NCBI RefSeq assembly: GCF_006716565.1
Contig: NZ_VFPG01000001.1
Coordinates: forward strand, 2,728,001-2,792,000
Source: Nocardia bhagyanarayanae
GTDB lineage: Bacteria; Actinomycetota; Actinomycetes; Mycobacteriales; Mycobacteriaceae
Length of the DNA stretch: 64,000 nt
Direction: 5' to 3'
Below are positions 30,062 through 38,918 of this stretch, piece by piece. The translations under genes were made by a program, and so were the position numbers. Under the pieces are notes generated by a model that ran no database searches, was not told the origin of the DNA, and was given only the letters and a program-made list of their open reading frames with translations. Each line of letters opens with the position of its first letter. The first letter of the stretch is position 1.

Positions 30062-30095
30062 GTCTAGACAGCTCGACAGCCTCGCGGGTCTAGTC
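30062..30095 (-). promoter_or_regulatory. Possible autoregulatory repeats before the HTH gene
   Basis: An 8-bp palindrome GTCTAGAC (30062-30069) is followed 26 bp later, start to start, by GTCTAGTC (30088-30095), both within the 123-bp gap upstream of the HTH gene start. Their location just outside the start codon and their similarity suggest operator half-sites; a chance match is also possible. Confidence 0.35.
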
Positions 30096-30177
30096 TCGTT
30101 GACATCGCGTAGTTCCAGACGGCCCAGTCTGTTTCGACTCGCGGCGTTTCACGCGGACTCGCCGGGCGAAACGCCGA

Positions 30178-30594
30178 TCAGGTGGCGTCGGAGTCGATCG
30201 GCGGACGTTCGTTGCGCTCCAACGGTTTTTCCAGCTTCGGCATCGGATAGTCCGGCATGCCGCTGCTCGTGCCGTAGAGATCGTCCTTGGTCGGCACGGC
30301 CTTCTCCAGGTTGCGCAGCACCGAATCGTCGCCGTTCAGCAGGTGCTTGGTGACCATCGAGCGCGGCGTCATCCCGCGCAGCTCGTTCAGCTCGGCCAGC
30401 GGCTTGCGCAGATCCTCGAAATCAGGACCGAGTTCGTCCTTCAGCTGCGCGGTCGCTCCACTGGCGTAGTCGCGGACCTTACGCAGGCTGTCGATGGTCC
30501 AGCGCACGGCGCCGGGCAGACGCTCCGGGCCGAGGATCACGAGGGCGGCGACGAGGAGGATCATCATCTCGGGCCAGCCGATGTTGCTGAACAC
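30178..30594 (-). CDS. tatB: TatB, twin-arginine translocase subunit
   Basis: A 138-residue protein with a short N-terminal helix and the hinge of Tat A/B proteins ([28 protein letters not shown]), then an amphipathic helix and a long charged tail. The Glu after the first residues and the GPERLP hinge favour TatB over TatA. It is the last gene of the sigE-rseA-htrA-tatB run, as in Rv1221-Rv1224, separated from htrA by 33 bp. GTG 30594 is used. Confidence 0.93.
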   Translation of the reverse strand: MFSNIGWPEMMILLVAALVILGPERLPGAVRWTIDSLRKVRDYASGATAQLKDELGPDFEDLRKPLAELNELRGMTPRSMVTKHLLNGDDSVLRNLEKAVPTKDDLYGTSSGMPDYPMPKLEKPLERNERPPIDSDAT

Positions 30595-30627
30595 GAATCC
30601 AGGCTACCTGTGCATCGGACCAGCGGT

Positions 30628-32190
30628 TCAGTCGGATTCCAACGTCACAGGCACGTCCACCTGCCTGCCATCGCGGATCAACTGCACGTTCACCGTCTCA
30701 CCGATCTCGCGGGACTGCACCGCGACGGTCAGCTCCTCCGGCCCGGTGACCTCCCGATCGCCGACCCGCACGATCACGTCGCCCTCGACGATCCCCGCCT
30801 TCGCCGCGGGACCGTTCGGCGCGACGTCGGCCACCGCGGCACCGCTCATCACCTCGTTGGCGACGGTCTTGGTGCGCGCCGAGATGCCGATCACGGGGTG
30901 GTTCATCTTGCCGGTCTGGATCAGGCTCTGCGCGACCTCGGTCATCGTGTCGACCGGGATGGCGAAGCCGAGGCCGACCGAGCCGCCCGTCTCGCTGCGG
31001 ATGGCGGTGTTGATACCGACGACCCGGCCCTGCATGTCGACCAGCGCGCCGCCGGAGTTGCCCGGGTTGATCGAGGCGTCGGTCTGCACGGCGTCGATCA
31101 CCGCGTTGGTGTCGCTGCCCTCGCCGGAGAGCTTCACCGGGCGGTGCAGCGCGCTGACGATGCCGGAGGTGACGGTCTTGCTCAGGCCGAGCGGTGAACC
31201 GATGGCCAGCACGTCGTCGCCCACCTGCACGTCTTCGGACTTGCCCAGTTCGGCCACCGTGAGGTTCTTCACGTCGACCTTGAGCACGGCGAGGTCGGTC
31301 TTGGGATCGCGGCCGACGATGTTCGCGGGCACCCGGCTGCCGTCGGAGAAGGTGACCTGGATCGCGGCGCGGTCGCTCTTGTCCTGGGCGGCCATCGAGA
31401 TGACGTGGTTGTTGGTCACCACATAGCCCGCGCCGTCGATGACGACGCCCGAACCCGTCGCGCCGTTGTCGCCGACGGTGACCCGGATGGAGACCACCGA
31501 GGGCAGCACCGCGTTGGCGACCTGGGCGATCTGACCGTGCGGACGCTCGATGTCGTCGGTCTGCTCCAGGGTGACCTTGCGCGAGGTGAGATTGGTGGTC
31601 TGCTCGGCGGTGAGCCTGCCGACCAGGCCGCCGAGCACGCCGATGCCGAGCGCGATCGCGGCGAGCAGGGCAAGCGCCTTGGGCGCGACCCTGGAACCGA
31701 AGAGCACCTCGCGCACGCTCAGCTTGGGGGACCGAGGCAGCGGCTCCGGCTGCGGCGTCGGCACCGCGGGCGCGCCGAGGCGAGCGCCTGCGGTCGGATC
31801 GCGCCAGGGGTCGGCGGGGCCCGCGGGAGCCGGAGCGTTCTCGACCGCGTCGGGATCGCGCTGGAGCAGCTCGTCGGAGCCCTCGGGCCTGCCGAACGCC
31901 TCGGCGAGCACCGCGTCGGGCGGACGGTTCTGCAACTCGGGGCCGAGCGCGGGCGCGCCGCCATCCGCGCGCGGCGGGGTGTACTCGGCGAAAGAACCGG
32001 ACGTGCCCGCCGGGCGCCGGAAGGCGCGGGCGGTGTGCGTGTCGACATGGGGCCGGACGACCGGCCGCGGACCGAGCACGGGCGCGTCCGACGGCCTCAG
32101 GTTCCCCCTGTTGGCCGCCGAATCGGAGGTGTCACTGGCGGTGGGCCGCGAGTCCGACACAGATCCGGTGTTCGTCGATTCGGTGGTCAC
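30628..32190 (-). CDS. htrA: HtrA/DegP-type membrane-anchored serine protease with PDZ domain
   Basis: A 520-residue protein matching Rv1223 (528). A disordered cytoplasmic region (about 1-165) precedes one helix (ALALLAAIALGIGVLGGLV). The trypsin-like domain follows with triad H262 (TNNHVIS), D299 (DLAVLK) and S379 (GNSGGAL), then a C-terminal PDZ domain with DVIVRVGDREV. Envelope quality control is the family role; in mycobacteria HtrA acts with SigE. GTG 32190 starts 10 bp after rseA. Confidence 0.95.
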   Translation of the reverse strand: MTTESTNTGSVSDSRPTASDTSDSAANRGNLRPSDAPVLGPRPVVRPHVDTHTARAFRRPAGTSGSFAEYTPPRADGGAPALGPELQNRPPDAVLAEAFGRPEGSDELLQRDPDAVENAPAPAGPADPWRDPTAGARLGAPAVPTPQPEPLPRSPKLSVREVLFGSRVAPKALALLAAIALGIGVLGGLVGRLTAEQTTNLTSRKVTLEQTDDIERPHGQIAQVANAVLPSVVSIRVTVGDNGATGSGVVIDGAGYVVTNNHVISMAAQDKSDRAAIQVTFSDGSRVPANIVGRDPKTDLAVLKVDVKNLTVAELGKSEDVQVGDDVLAIGSPLGLSKTVTSGIVSALHRPVKLSGEGSDTNAVIDAVQTDASINPGNSGGALVDMQGRVVGINTAIRSETGGSVGLGFAIPVDTMTEVAQSLIQTGKMNHPVIGISARTKTVANEVMSGAAVADVAPNGPAAKAGIVEGDVIVRVGDREVTGPEELTVAVQSREIGETVNVQLIRDGRQVDVPVTLESD

Positions 32191-32200
32191 GCGCCAAACT

Positions 32201-32620
32201 CTACTTGCGCCACCACGTGGTCCACCGGGTCGCGGTGAAGGAATCCGGCAGAAAACCGAAAACTGCCTCGTTGCGGGCGTTCCCGGCCGGACGGCCCTGA
32301 TTGTTCGACGCGCCGCCGGGCAACTCGGCGAGCGGAATCCGGGTCAGGCTGTCGTGCAACCCGGTGGGGACCGCGATGGGTCCAGACTGGCGCAGCGCGA
32401 ACCGTGCCTGCTGCTGCGCGTCCACCTCGGCGGCGCACTCCGGGCAGACCGAAAGATGCTGGGCGGCGCGCAGATAGGCGTTCATGCGCAGCTCGCCGTC
32501 GACGAAGGCGACGATCGCCTCGCTGGCCAGATGTTCGGTGGGCGCGAAGCGCGGTGACCTGCCTGGCGTCCGTCGGTCCCCCCGCGCGGGACGACCGGAC
32601 GTGCTGGACTCGCCACTCAT
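32201..32620 (-). CDS. rseA: RseA, zinc-binding anti-sigma factor of SigE
   Basis: A 139-residue protein (Rv1222, 154) with the ZAS motif H55-x3-C59-x2-C62 in AAQHLSVCPECA, downstream of a helix (EAIVAFVDGELR). No transmembrane helix is seen, so it is soluble, as in M. tuberculosis. ATG 32620 follows GGAAGGG at suitable distance; longer frames lack this site. It binds SigE under resting conditions and releases it on stress. It lies 58 bp after sigE and 10 bp before htrA. Confidence 0.92.
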   Translation of the reverse strand: MSGESSTSGRPARGDRRTPGRSPRFAPTEHLASEAIVAFVDGELRMNAYLRAAQHLSVCPECAAEVDAQQQARFALRQSGPIAVPTGLHDSLTRIPLAELPGGASNNQGRPAGNARNEAVFGFLPDSFTATRWTTWWRK

Positions 32621-32678
32621 GCGGTGCTCACCCTTCCAACGACATCCTCTGGCCCGGGCATCGCCGGGGCCCGGCGAA

Positions 32679-33362
32679 TCACCCGATGTTCGCGTCAGCG
32701 GCGAACCGCTGCTGAGATCCATTATGCGCAAGGTGCTCGCGCAGTGCCTGGCGGCCGCGGTGGATCCGGCTGCGCACGGTGCCCAGCTTCACGCCGAGCG
32801 TAGCGCCGATCTCCTCGTACGACAGACCCTCGATGTCACACAGCACGACGGCGGCGCGGAACTCCGGCGCCAGCGCGTCCAAAGCGGATTGCAGGTCGGG
32901 ATCGAGGCGCGCGTCGTGATAGGCCTGCTCGGGACCGGGGCCCTCGGCGGGCACCCGGTCGTAGTCCTCGGGCAGCGCCTCCATACGGATGCGGTTACGA
33001 CGGCGCACCATGTCCAGGAACAGGTTGGTCGTGATGCGGTGCAGCCAGCCCTCGAAGGTGCCCGGCTGATAGTTCGACAGCGAGCGGAACACGCGGATGA
33101 AGGTCTCCTGGGTGAGATCCTCGGCGTCCTGCGCGTCGCCGGAAAGTCGGTAGGCCAGCCGGTAGACCCGGTCGGCGTGTTCGCGGACCAGCTCGTCCCA
33201 GGACGGCATCACGGAGCGATCGCCCGTCGCGTCGAACGCGGCCGTGCCGGTCAGTTCGACATCGAAGTCCTCGGCCTGCTCGGCCTCGAACGGCATGATG
33301 TGGTCGGGGAGGGTGGCGTACTCGGAGTGCCCATGCGGAGCCGCAAACGAACCTTTGACCAT
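32679..33362 (-). CDS. sigE: SigE, extracytoplasmic-function sigma factor
   Basis: A 227-residue ECF sigma factor. Region 2 includes [22 protein letters not shown] and FLDMVRRR, and region 4 includes [25 protein letters not shown]. It controls the envelope-stress response in mycobacteria and activates its own operon. ATG 33362 follows AGGAGG 13 bp away. The downstream order sigE-rseA-htrA-tatB identifies it more firmly than sequence alone. A GGGAAC-N18-GGTTG promoter fits SigE autoregulation (33446-33474). Confidence 0.95.
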   Translation of the reverse strand: MVKGSFAAPHGHSEYATLPDHIMPFEAEQAEDFDVELTGTAAFDATGDRSVMPSWDELVREHADRVYRLAYRLSGDAQDAEDLTQETFIRVFRSLSNYQPGTFEGWLHRITTNLFLDMVRRRNRIRMEALPEDYDRVPAEGPGPEQAYHDARLDPDLQSALDALAPEFRAAVVLCDIEGLSYEEIGATLGVKLGTVRSRIHRGRQALREHLAHNGSQQRFAADANIG

Positions 33363-33445
33363 GTGGATGGGGCTACCTCCTGCTCGGGACCGTAAACTCG
33401 GGACTCCCGTTTCGGTCCGGATCTCGGACCGTCGCGTACGGAATA

Positions 33446-33474
33446 CAACCGACTACCCGTATGTCGTTGTTCCC
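33446..33474 (-). promoter_or_regulatory. Candidate SigE-type autoregulatory promoter
   Basis: On the minus strand GGGAAC (33469-33474) is followed 18 bp later by GGTTG (33446-33450). This fits the -35 GGGAAC and -10 CGTT/GGTTG spacing recalled for mycobacterial SigE targets. It lies 84 bp before the sigE start, in the divergent gap with the O-methyltransferase gene. The match is by eye only. Confidence 0.5.
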
Positions 33475-33638
33475 GCGTCCCGCGTATCGCGGTCGGCTGG
33501 TCTTGCGTGCCCTTACTCTTTCCTGTCCCGATATGGCGGGGTTATGGAGATCCTGAGGGACACCTGAGAAAACCGATCCGCCGAGAAAGCGCGTTGTCGG
33601 AACGCCGAGACAACGCGCGCCGCATTAGCCTCTTAGGC

Positions 33639-34271
33639 GTGGCATCGAACCTGGAGCGAAATCTCTCCTACGTGGAAGAATCCGTCGTGGAGGACGAGAT
33701 CCTCGTCAGCGCGCGCGAGCGGGCCACCGAGCTGGGCGCGGCGCCGGTGCCGCCGTCGGTCGGGGCCCTGCTGAGCATGTACGCCCAGCTGCTCGGCGCC
33801 CGCGCGGTCGTCGAGGTCGGGACCGGCGCGGGCATCAGCGGGCTGTGGCTGCTCGACGGCATGCGCGAGGACGGCACGCTGACCACCATCGATTCCGAGC
33901 CGGAGCATCAGCGCGCGGCCAAGGAGGCGTTCCGCACCGCCGACATCCCGCCCGCCCGCACCAGGCTGATCAACGGGCGCGCGCTCGACGTGCTGCCCCG
34001 CCTCGCCGACGGCGCCTACGATCTGGTCTTCATCGATGCCGCTCCGCTGGAACACCCGCAGTACGTCGCCCAGGCGGTGCGGCTGCTGCGCGACGGCGGC
34101 GCCATCATCCTGCACAACGCGCTGCTCGGCGGCCGCGTCCCCGACCCGAGCCAGCGCGATCCCGCCACCCAGGCGGTGCGCGCCGCGACCCGCGCCATCG
34201 CCGAGGATCCCGAACTCACCTGCGTGCTGATTCCCGTCGGCGACGGATTGCTCTGCGCCTCACGCGGTTAG
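33639..34271 (+). CDS. SAM-dependent O-methyltransferase, Rv1220c-like
   Basis: A 210-residue class I methyltransferase of the catechol/caffeoyl-CoA O-methyltransferase family (Rv1220c, 215). The SAM loop is [15 protein letters not shown], then [10 protein letters not shown] and [10 protein letters not shown]. The substrate is unknown. GTG 33639 ([19 protein letters not shown]) aligns with the mycobacterial start; the upstream frame from 33507 is not like the family. It is divergent from sigE, and the 276-bp gap between them holds promoter sequence. Confidence 0.9.
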   Translation: MASNLERNLSYVEESVVEDEILVSARERATELGAAPVPPSVGALLSMYAQLLGARAVVEVGTGAGISGLWLLDGMREDGTLTTIDSEPEHQRAAKEAFRTADIPPARTRLINGRALDVLPRLADGAYDLVFIDAAPLEHPQYVAQAVRLLRDGGAIILHNALLGGRVPDPSQRDPATQAVRAATRAIAEDPELTCVLIPVGDGLLCASRG

Positions 34272-34491
34272 GTCGTCGCGATAGTCGAATCGGATTGCGT
34301 CCGTGACCCATCCGATACGGCCGCTGACCGGATCGGGAAAGCGCCTTGGCGGTAGGGCGGTTGACATTCGCTGATTCGCCGCGCCCACTCCGGGTAACCG
34401 ACGACCAGCCGGGGTGCGGGCGACCCCGTGCGACAGTCGTGCGAATCGTGCCGTAAAAACCCCGGCGCCGCAAGCGAATTGGAGGTGTGCG

Positions 34492-34737
34492 GTGATCTGG
34501 GAACAGACGGAGGATATCGTCCATTACGGCCATGTCGGACATGTGGTCAAGGAAAAGGGTTCACTGAATTGGGTGGTCGCCGGGTTGGGCTTTTTCGCGG
34601 CGGCGATTCTGCTCGTCGTACTCGTCCTGCTCGTGGTGAGCAATGCCGATTTCGACACCGGGCCCGCGAAGGTGGTGCCGACCACCGGACCGTGTGAGCC
34701 GTTCTGCACCGGAACTCCGCCACCGCCCGCGCCCTGA
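34492..34737 (+). CDS. Single-pass membrane protein with C-terminal PFCT motif, copy 1
   Basis: An 81-residue protein starting at GTG 34492 after GGAGGTG. A short soluble N-terminus leads into one helix (WVVAGLGFFAAAILLVVLVLLVV), then the extracytoplasmic segment NADF-x3-GPAKVVPTTGP-CEPFCT-GTPPPPAP. The tail matches copy 2 (34842): ADF...G....VP.T.G.C.PFCT. Two Cys four residues apart could form a disulphide or a lipid or metal site outside the membrane. It has no recognised family and the function is unknown. Confidence 0.7.
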   Translation: MIWEQTEDIVHYGHVGHVVKEKGSLNWVVAGLGFFAAAILLVVLVLLVVSNADFDTGPAKVVPTTGPCEPFCTGTPPPPAP

Positions 34738-34841
34738 CACCGGGCCGGAATTCTGTTTCGGCAGCACACTATTGGTGGTTCCGGTGACCGGGCATCCCGT
34801 GGTGTGCTTTGGTGGGCCGGGGCCGTGCGGAGGACGAGCCG

Positions 34842-35051
34842 ATGTTCTGGAACGACGACGATGACCGACCGAGGAACCGCCCACAAGAGTGGGCGGGCGC
34901 GACGGTCGTGTTCGGTGTCCTGCTCGTGCTCGCGGTAATGCTCGCGATTCTGGTCAGCACCGCCGATTTCGGCGAGGGCTCACGGTCGACGGTTCCGCGC
35001 ACGCCGGGTTCCTGCCAGCCGTTCTGCACCGCCCCGCCGAGCGAACCTTAG
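34842..35051 (+). CDS. Single-pass membrane protein with C-terminal PFCT motif, copy 2
   Basis: A 69-residue protein from ATG 34842 after GGAGGA, which supports it over TTG 34809. An acidic N-terminus (MFWNDDDDRPRNRPQEW) precedes one helix (TVVFGVLLVLAVMLAILVS) and the tail TADFGEGSRSTVPRTPGSCQPFCT-APPSEP. Helix position and tail match copy 1 (34492), so the pair arose by duplication. There are 104 bp between the two genes. Convergent with glgC, whose stop is 103 bp away. Confidence 0.7.
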   Translation: MFWNDDDDRPRNRPQEWAGATVVFGVLLVLAVMLAILVSTADFGEGSRSTVPRTPGSCQPFCTAPPSEP

Positions 35052-35153
35052 CCAGCGGACGCGCTCTGCCGCGGCCCGCGCACACGCTCCGGCGGCCTCG
35101 TCAGCGGACGGCCGCTGCCGAGAACCCACACATGGCCGCGACGAAGGCGCGAA

Positions 35154-36368
35154 TCAGACCCAAACGCCCTTGCCGACGGTCACCACGCCGCCGTTGCTCA
35201 CCGCGAACCGGTCGCGGTCGCGCTCCAGGTCGACGCCGATGATCTCGCCCTCGCCGACCACCACGTTCTTGTCCAGAATGGCGTGGCGCACCACCGCGCC
35301 CCTGCCGATGCGCACGCCGGGCATCAGCACGCTGCCCTCGACGGTGGCGCCGTCGTCGACCATCACGTTGGAGCTCAGCACCGAATTGCGCACCGTCGCG
35401 GCGGACAGGATGCTGCCCGCGCCCACGATGCACTCCTGGGCCAGCCCGCCCTGGGCGAACTTGGCGGGCGGCAGGTTCTCGGCGGCGCCGCGGATCGGCC
35501 AGTGCTTGTTGTACAGGTTGAACACCGGGTGCACCGAGACCAGATCCATGTGCGCGTCGTAGAAGGCGTCGATGGTCCCGACGTCGCGCCAGTAGCCGCG
35601 GTCGCGCTCGGTCGCGCCCGGCACCTCGTTGTCGGCGAAGTCGTACACCGCGGCTTGGCCCGACGCGACCAGCGCGGGGATGATGTCGCCGCCCATGTCG
35701 TGATCGGAATCGGAGTTGTCCGCGTCGGCGCGGATGGAGTCGACGAGCACCTTGGTGGTGAAGACGTAGTTGCCCATCGACGCGAAGGTCACGTTCGGGT
35801 CGTCCGGCGTGCCAGGCGGATGGGCGGGCTTCTCCAGGAACTGGGTGATGCGGCCCGACTCGTCGGAATCGATGCAGCCGAACGCGCTCGCCTCGCTGCG
35901 CGGCACCCGGATGCCCGCCACGGTGACGCCCGCGCCGGAATCGATGTGGTGGGAGACCATCTGCTCCGGGTCCATCCGGTACACGTGGTCGGCGCCGAAG
36001 ACCACGATGTAGTCCGGGTCCTCGTCGTAGATCAGGTTCAGCGACTGCATGATCGCGTCGGCGCTGCCGGTGTACCAGCGCGGGCCGAGACGCTGCTGGG
36101 CGGGCACCGGGGTGATGTACTCGCCCGCGAAGCCCGATAGTCGCCAGGTTTGCGAGATGTGCCGGTCCAGCGAATGCGACTTGTACTGGGTGAGCACGCA
36201 CAGGCGAAGGAAGCCCGCGTTCACCAGGTTGCTGAGCACGAAGTCGATGAGGCGGTACGCGCCGCCGAAGGGTACCGCCGGCTTGGCGCGGTCGGCGGTG
36301 AGTGGAAACAGGCGCTTGCCCTCGCCACCGGCGAGCACGATCCCGAGTACGTGCGGCTGGCTCCTCAC
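35154..36368 (-). CDS. glgC: GlgC, glucose-1-phosphate adenylyltransferase
   Basis: A 404-residue ADP-glucose pyrophosphorylase, the same length as Rv1213 and nearly identical in many stretches: [18 protein letters not shown] (nucleotide loop), [23 protein letters not shown]-type PAHPPG site and a C-terminal left-handed beta helix. It supplies ADP-glucose for glycogen and for GlgM-made maltose-1-phosphate. GTG 36368 (MRSQPHVLG) fits the family; TTG 36377 does not add conserved residues. Divergent from glgM, 68 bp apart. Confidence 0.97.
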   Translation of the reverse strand: MRSQPHVLGIVLAGGEGKRLFPLTADRAKPAVPFGGAYRLIDFVLSNLVNAGFLRLCVLTQYKSHSLDRHISQTWRLSGFAGEYITPVPAQQRLGPRWYTGSADAIMQSLNLIYDEDPDYIVVFGADHVYRMDPEQMVSHHIDSGAGVTVAGIRVPRSEASAFGCIDSDESGRITQFLEKPAHPPGTPDDPNVTFASMGNYVFTTKVLVDSIRADADNSDSDHDMGGDIIPALVASGQAAVYDFADNEVPGATERDRGYWRDVGTIDAFYDAHMDLVSVHPVFNLYNKHWPIRGAAENLPPAKFAQGGLAQECIVGAGSILSAATVRNSVLSSNVMVDDGATVEGSVLMPGVRIGRGAVVRHAILDKNVVVGEGEIIGVDLERDRDRFAVSNGGVVTVGKGVWV

Positions 36369-36436
36369 AGTGCCCAAACTACCGTGTAGTCAGGCCGCGG
36401 GTGGCCCCTGCCGAGCCGAGCGTCTAGTTTGGATCG

Positions 36437-37675
36437 GTGAGTTTCGGCACGGACGGCGGGCGCTCGGCGACGGGATCCGGCGAGCCGGGGGGCTTCCAGG
36501 ACCGGTTGCGCGTGGCGATGTTGACCCGCGAATACCCACCCGAGGTGTACGGCGGCGCGGGCGTACACGTGACCCAGTTGACCGCCGAATTGCGGCGGCT
36601 CTGCGAGGTGACCGTGCACTGCATGGGCGCCGAGCGCGCCGACGCCGTGGTGCACCAATCGGATCCGATGCTCTACGCCGCCAACGCCGCGCTGCAGATG
36701 ATGTCGGCGCAGCTGCGCATGGCCGACGCGGCGGGCGAGGTGGACGTCGTCCACTCGCACACCTGGTACACCGGCCTGGCCGGGCACTTGGCCGCCACCC
36801 TCTACGGCATCCCGCACATCCTCACCGCGCACTCGCTCGAGCCGCGGCGGCCGTGGAAGGCCGAGCAGCTCGGCGGCGGCTACCGCATCTCCTCGTGGTC
36901 GGAGCGCAACGCCATGGAGCACGCCGACGCCGTCATCGCGGTGAGCGAGGGCATGCGCCACGACGTGCTCGACGCCTACCCGGCGATCGACCCGAGCCGG
37001 GTCCACGTGGTGCACAACGGCATCGACGCGACGCTGTGGCGGCCCGGCCCGCCCGCCGAGGGCGACCGTCAGATCCTGGACGAGCTCGGCGTGCGGACCG
37101 ACCGTCCGATCGTCGCCTTCGTCGGCCGCATCACCCGGCAGAAGGGCGTCGGTCATCTGCTCGCCGCGGCGCGCGAGTTCGAGCCGGAGATCCAGCTGGT
37201 GCTGTGCGCGGGCGCGCCCGACACCAAGGAACTGGAGACCGAGACGGCCGCGGCGGTCGCCGAGTTGCAGCGGCGGCGCGGGAACGTCCACTGGGTGCGG
37301 GAAATGCTGCCCACCGAGCAAATCCGGCAGATCCTGGCGGCGGCGACCGTGTTCGTCTGCCCGTCGGTGTACGAGCCGCTCGGCATTGTGAATCTGGAGG
37401 CCATGGCCTGCGCGACCGCCGTGGTCGCCTCCGATGTCGGCGGCATCCCCGAGGTGGTCGCCGACGGCGGCAACGGCAGGCTCGTGCACTACGACGCGGG
37501 CGCGGCCGAGGAGTACGAGCGCGGCCTCGCGGCGGCGGTCAACGAGGTCGCGGGTGATCCGATCCTGGCGGCCGAGTTCGGCGCGGCGGGCCGGGCGCGG
37601 GCGATCGCGGAATTCGACTGGGCGCGGATCGCGGAGCGGACCGTCGAGGTCTACGAGCACGTCCGCAAACCCTGA
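36437..37675 (+). CDS. glgM: GlgM/GlgA, GT4-family alpha-1,4-glucosyltransferase
   Basis: A 412-residue GT-B glycosyltransferase matching Rv1212c (387). The N-terminal signature is MLTREYPPEVYGGAGVHV and the C-terminal one FVGRITRQKGVGHL and CPSVYEPLGIVNLEAMA, including the sugar-nucleotide-binding EPLG-x4-E. In M. tuberculosis it makes maltose-1-phosphate from ADP-glucose for the GlgE pathway. GTG 36437 adds 24 residues to the mycobacterial start; a start near 36514 is also possible. It is divergent from glgC, which makes its donor substrate. Confidence 0.93.
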   Translation: MSFGTDGGRSATGSGEPGGFQDRLRVAMLTREYPPEVYGGAGVHVTQLTAELRRLCEVTVHCMGAERADAVVHQSDPMLYAANAALQMMSAQLRMADAAGEVDVVHSHTWYTGLAGHLAATLYGIPHILTAHSLEPRRPWKAEQLGGGYRISSWSERNAMEHADAVIAVSEGMRHDVLDAYPAIDPSRVHVVHNGIDATLWRPGPPAEGDRQILDELGVRTDRPIVAFVGRITRQKGVGHLLAAAREFEPEIQLVLCAGAPDTKELETETAAAVAELQRRRGNVHWVREMLPTEQIRQILAAATVFVCPSVYEPLGIVNLEAMACATAVVASDVGGIPEVVADGGNGRLVHYDAGAAEEYERGLAAAVNEVAGDPILAAEFGAAGRARAIAEFDWARIAERTVEVYEHVRKP

Positions 37676-37804
37676 AGGCGGGGTAGGTGATTCAGCCACG
37701 GGCTCCGGACAGGCGAGCACGTGCGCGACCTTCGACGCTTCGGAGTCGTCAACGCTGGAGACGGCAGGCTCGAGCAGGCAGCGAACCTGATTCTGCCTGG
37801 ACCG

Positions 37805-38662
37805 TCAGCGACGGGGACGATACGTCGACACGGTTACCGAAGCGGTGACCTCGACCTGCTCCGGCAGCGCGGTGAGGCGCGGATCGCGGGCGTTCTCCGC
37901 GTGGTGCGCGGACGGACCCATGCCGACCACTTGCGCCACCGCAGCGCGGTCGAGCTTCATCGGATACTCCACGGCGACTCGCTCGACCGGCTCGAACAGC
38001 CCGGACATCGCCTCGGTGATGCGGCGGTCCTTGTCCGGGTCGACGGTCACCATGCCGAGCGGATCTATCAGCTCGCCGAGATGGCGCGCGGTCGGCGCGG
38101 CGACGACGAAACGGCCGTCCGCGTCGAGCACTCTGGCCACCTCGGCGGGATTGCGCGGCGCGAACACCGAGAGCACTCCCGCGAGCACGCCGTCGCGGAC
38201 CGGTAGGCCGCGCCAAGCGTCGGCGAGCACCGCGGCGGCGCGAGGATGGGCGCGCGCGCAGCGGCGGGCGGCGGGTTTGGCCACGTCGACGGCGACGCCG
38301 CGAGCCTCCGGTGCGGCGTCGAGGGCCGCGGCCAGGTAGTAGCCGGTGCCCGCGCCGATTTCCAGCAGGCTCGCGGACCGGTCGTCGACCGGTCCGACGG
38401 CGGCGGCGACCGCGTCGGCGATGGGGGCGAAATGCCCCTCGCCCTGGAAAGCGGCGCGGGCGTCCAGCATGGCCGCGGTGTCGCCGGTCATCTTGGTCGA
38501 CGCACCGGTCAGCAAGCTGACGTAGCCCTGTTTGGCGATGTCGAAATTGTGGCCGCGGTCGCAGCGCAGCGCCCGATCCACCGCCTCGAGCCCGAGGCGG
38601 CATTCCGGGCAGGCCAGCAGACCCGCCACGTCAGCGAGTGCCGAGGGACTAGCTGGTGACAC
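37805..38662 (-). CDS. Putative 23S rRNA guanine methyltransferase, RlmA-like
   Basis: A 285-residue protein with an N-terminal zinc finger (CPECRLGL...CDRGHNFD), then KQGYVSLLT and a SAM Rossmann domain with LLEIGAGTGYYLAA. This is the RlmA(I/II) plan: a zinc ribbon and a C-terminal methyltransferase that modifies G745 or G748 of 23S rRNA. The two types differ in the target base and in macrolide resistance, and I cannot tell them apart from sequence. GTG 38662 overlaps the 3' end of the DUF3117 gene by 14 bp. Confidence 0.85.
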   Translation of the reverse strand: MSPASPSALADVAGLLACPECRLGLEAVDRALRCDRGHNFDIAKQGYVSLLTGASTKMTGDTAAMLDARAAFQGEGHFAPIADAVAAAVGPVDDRSASLLEIGAGTGYYLAAALDAAPEARGVAVDVAKPAARRCARAHPRAAAVLADAWRGLPVRDGVLAGVLSVFAPRNPAEVARVLDADGRFVVAAPTARHLGELIDPLGMVTVDPDKDRRITEAMSGLFEPVERVAVEYPMKLDRAAVAQVVGMGPSAHHAENARDPRLTALPEQVEVTASVTVSTYRPRR

Positions 38663-38816
38663 TCTTCAATTCGTCACCAAGCGCCGCTGCCTCATCCGGT
38701 GTGAGTTCGACGACCAGACGCCCGCCACCCTCGAGTGGAACCCGCATAACGATTCCACGCCCTTCCTTGGTTGCCTCGAGGGGACCGTCCCCGGTGCGGG
38801 GCTTCATGGCCGCCAT
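38649..38816 (-). CDS. DUF3117 protein, Rv1211-like
   Basis: A 55-residue protein, MAAMKPRTGDGPLEATKEG...EGGGRLVVELTPDEAAALGDELKSV, matching the DUF3117 family of actinobacteria. ATG 38816 follows GGAGGGAGC. Rv1211 has been described as a calmodulin-like protein, but no EF-hand loop is obvious here, so I would leave the function open. It overlaps the following methyltransferase gene by 14 bp in another frame, suggesting coupled translation. In M. tuberculosis it also sits next to tagA. Confidence 0.9.
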   Translation of the reverse strand: MAAMKPRTGDGPLEATKEGRGIVMRVPLEGGGRLVVELTPDEAAALGDELKSVTS

Positions 38817-38918
38817 CCTCTGCTCCCTCCAGATCTGCGCGGTTTTCTGCGCACTTTCTTGGAACTACAGTTGTCACCAACCAGGTAGCTCACCGGCATT
38901 TGGCGAGCTACACCGGTC

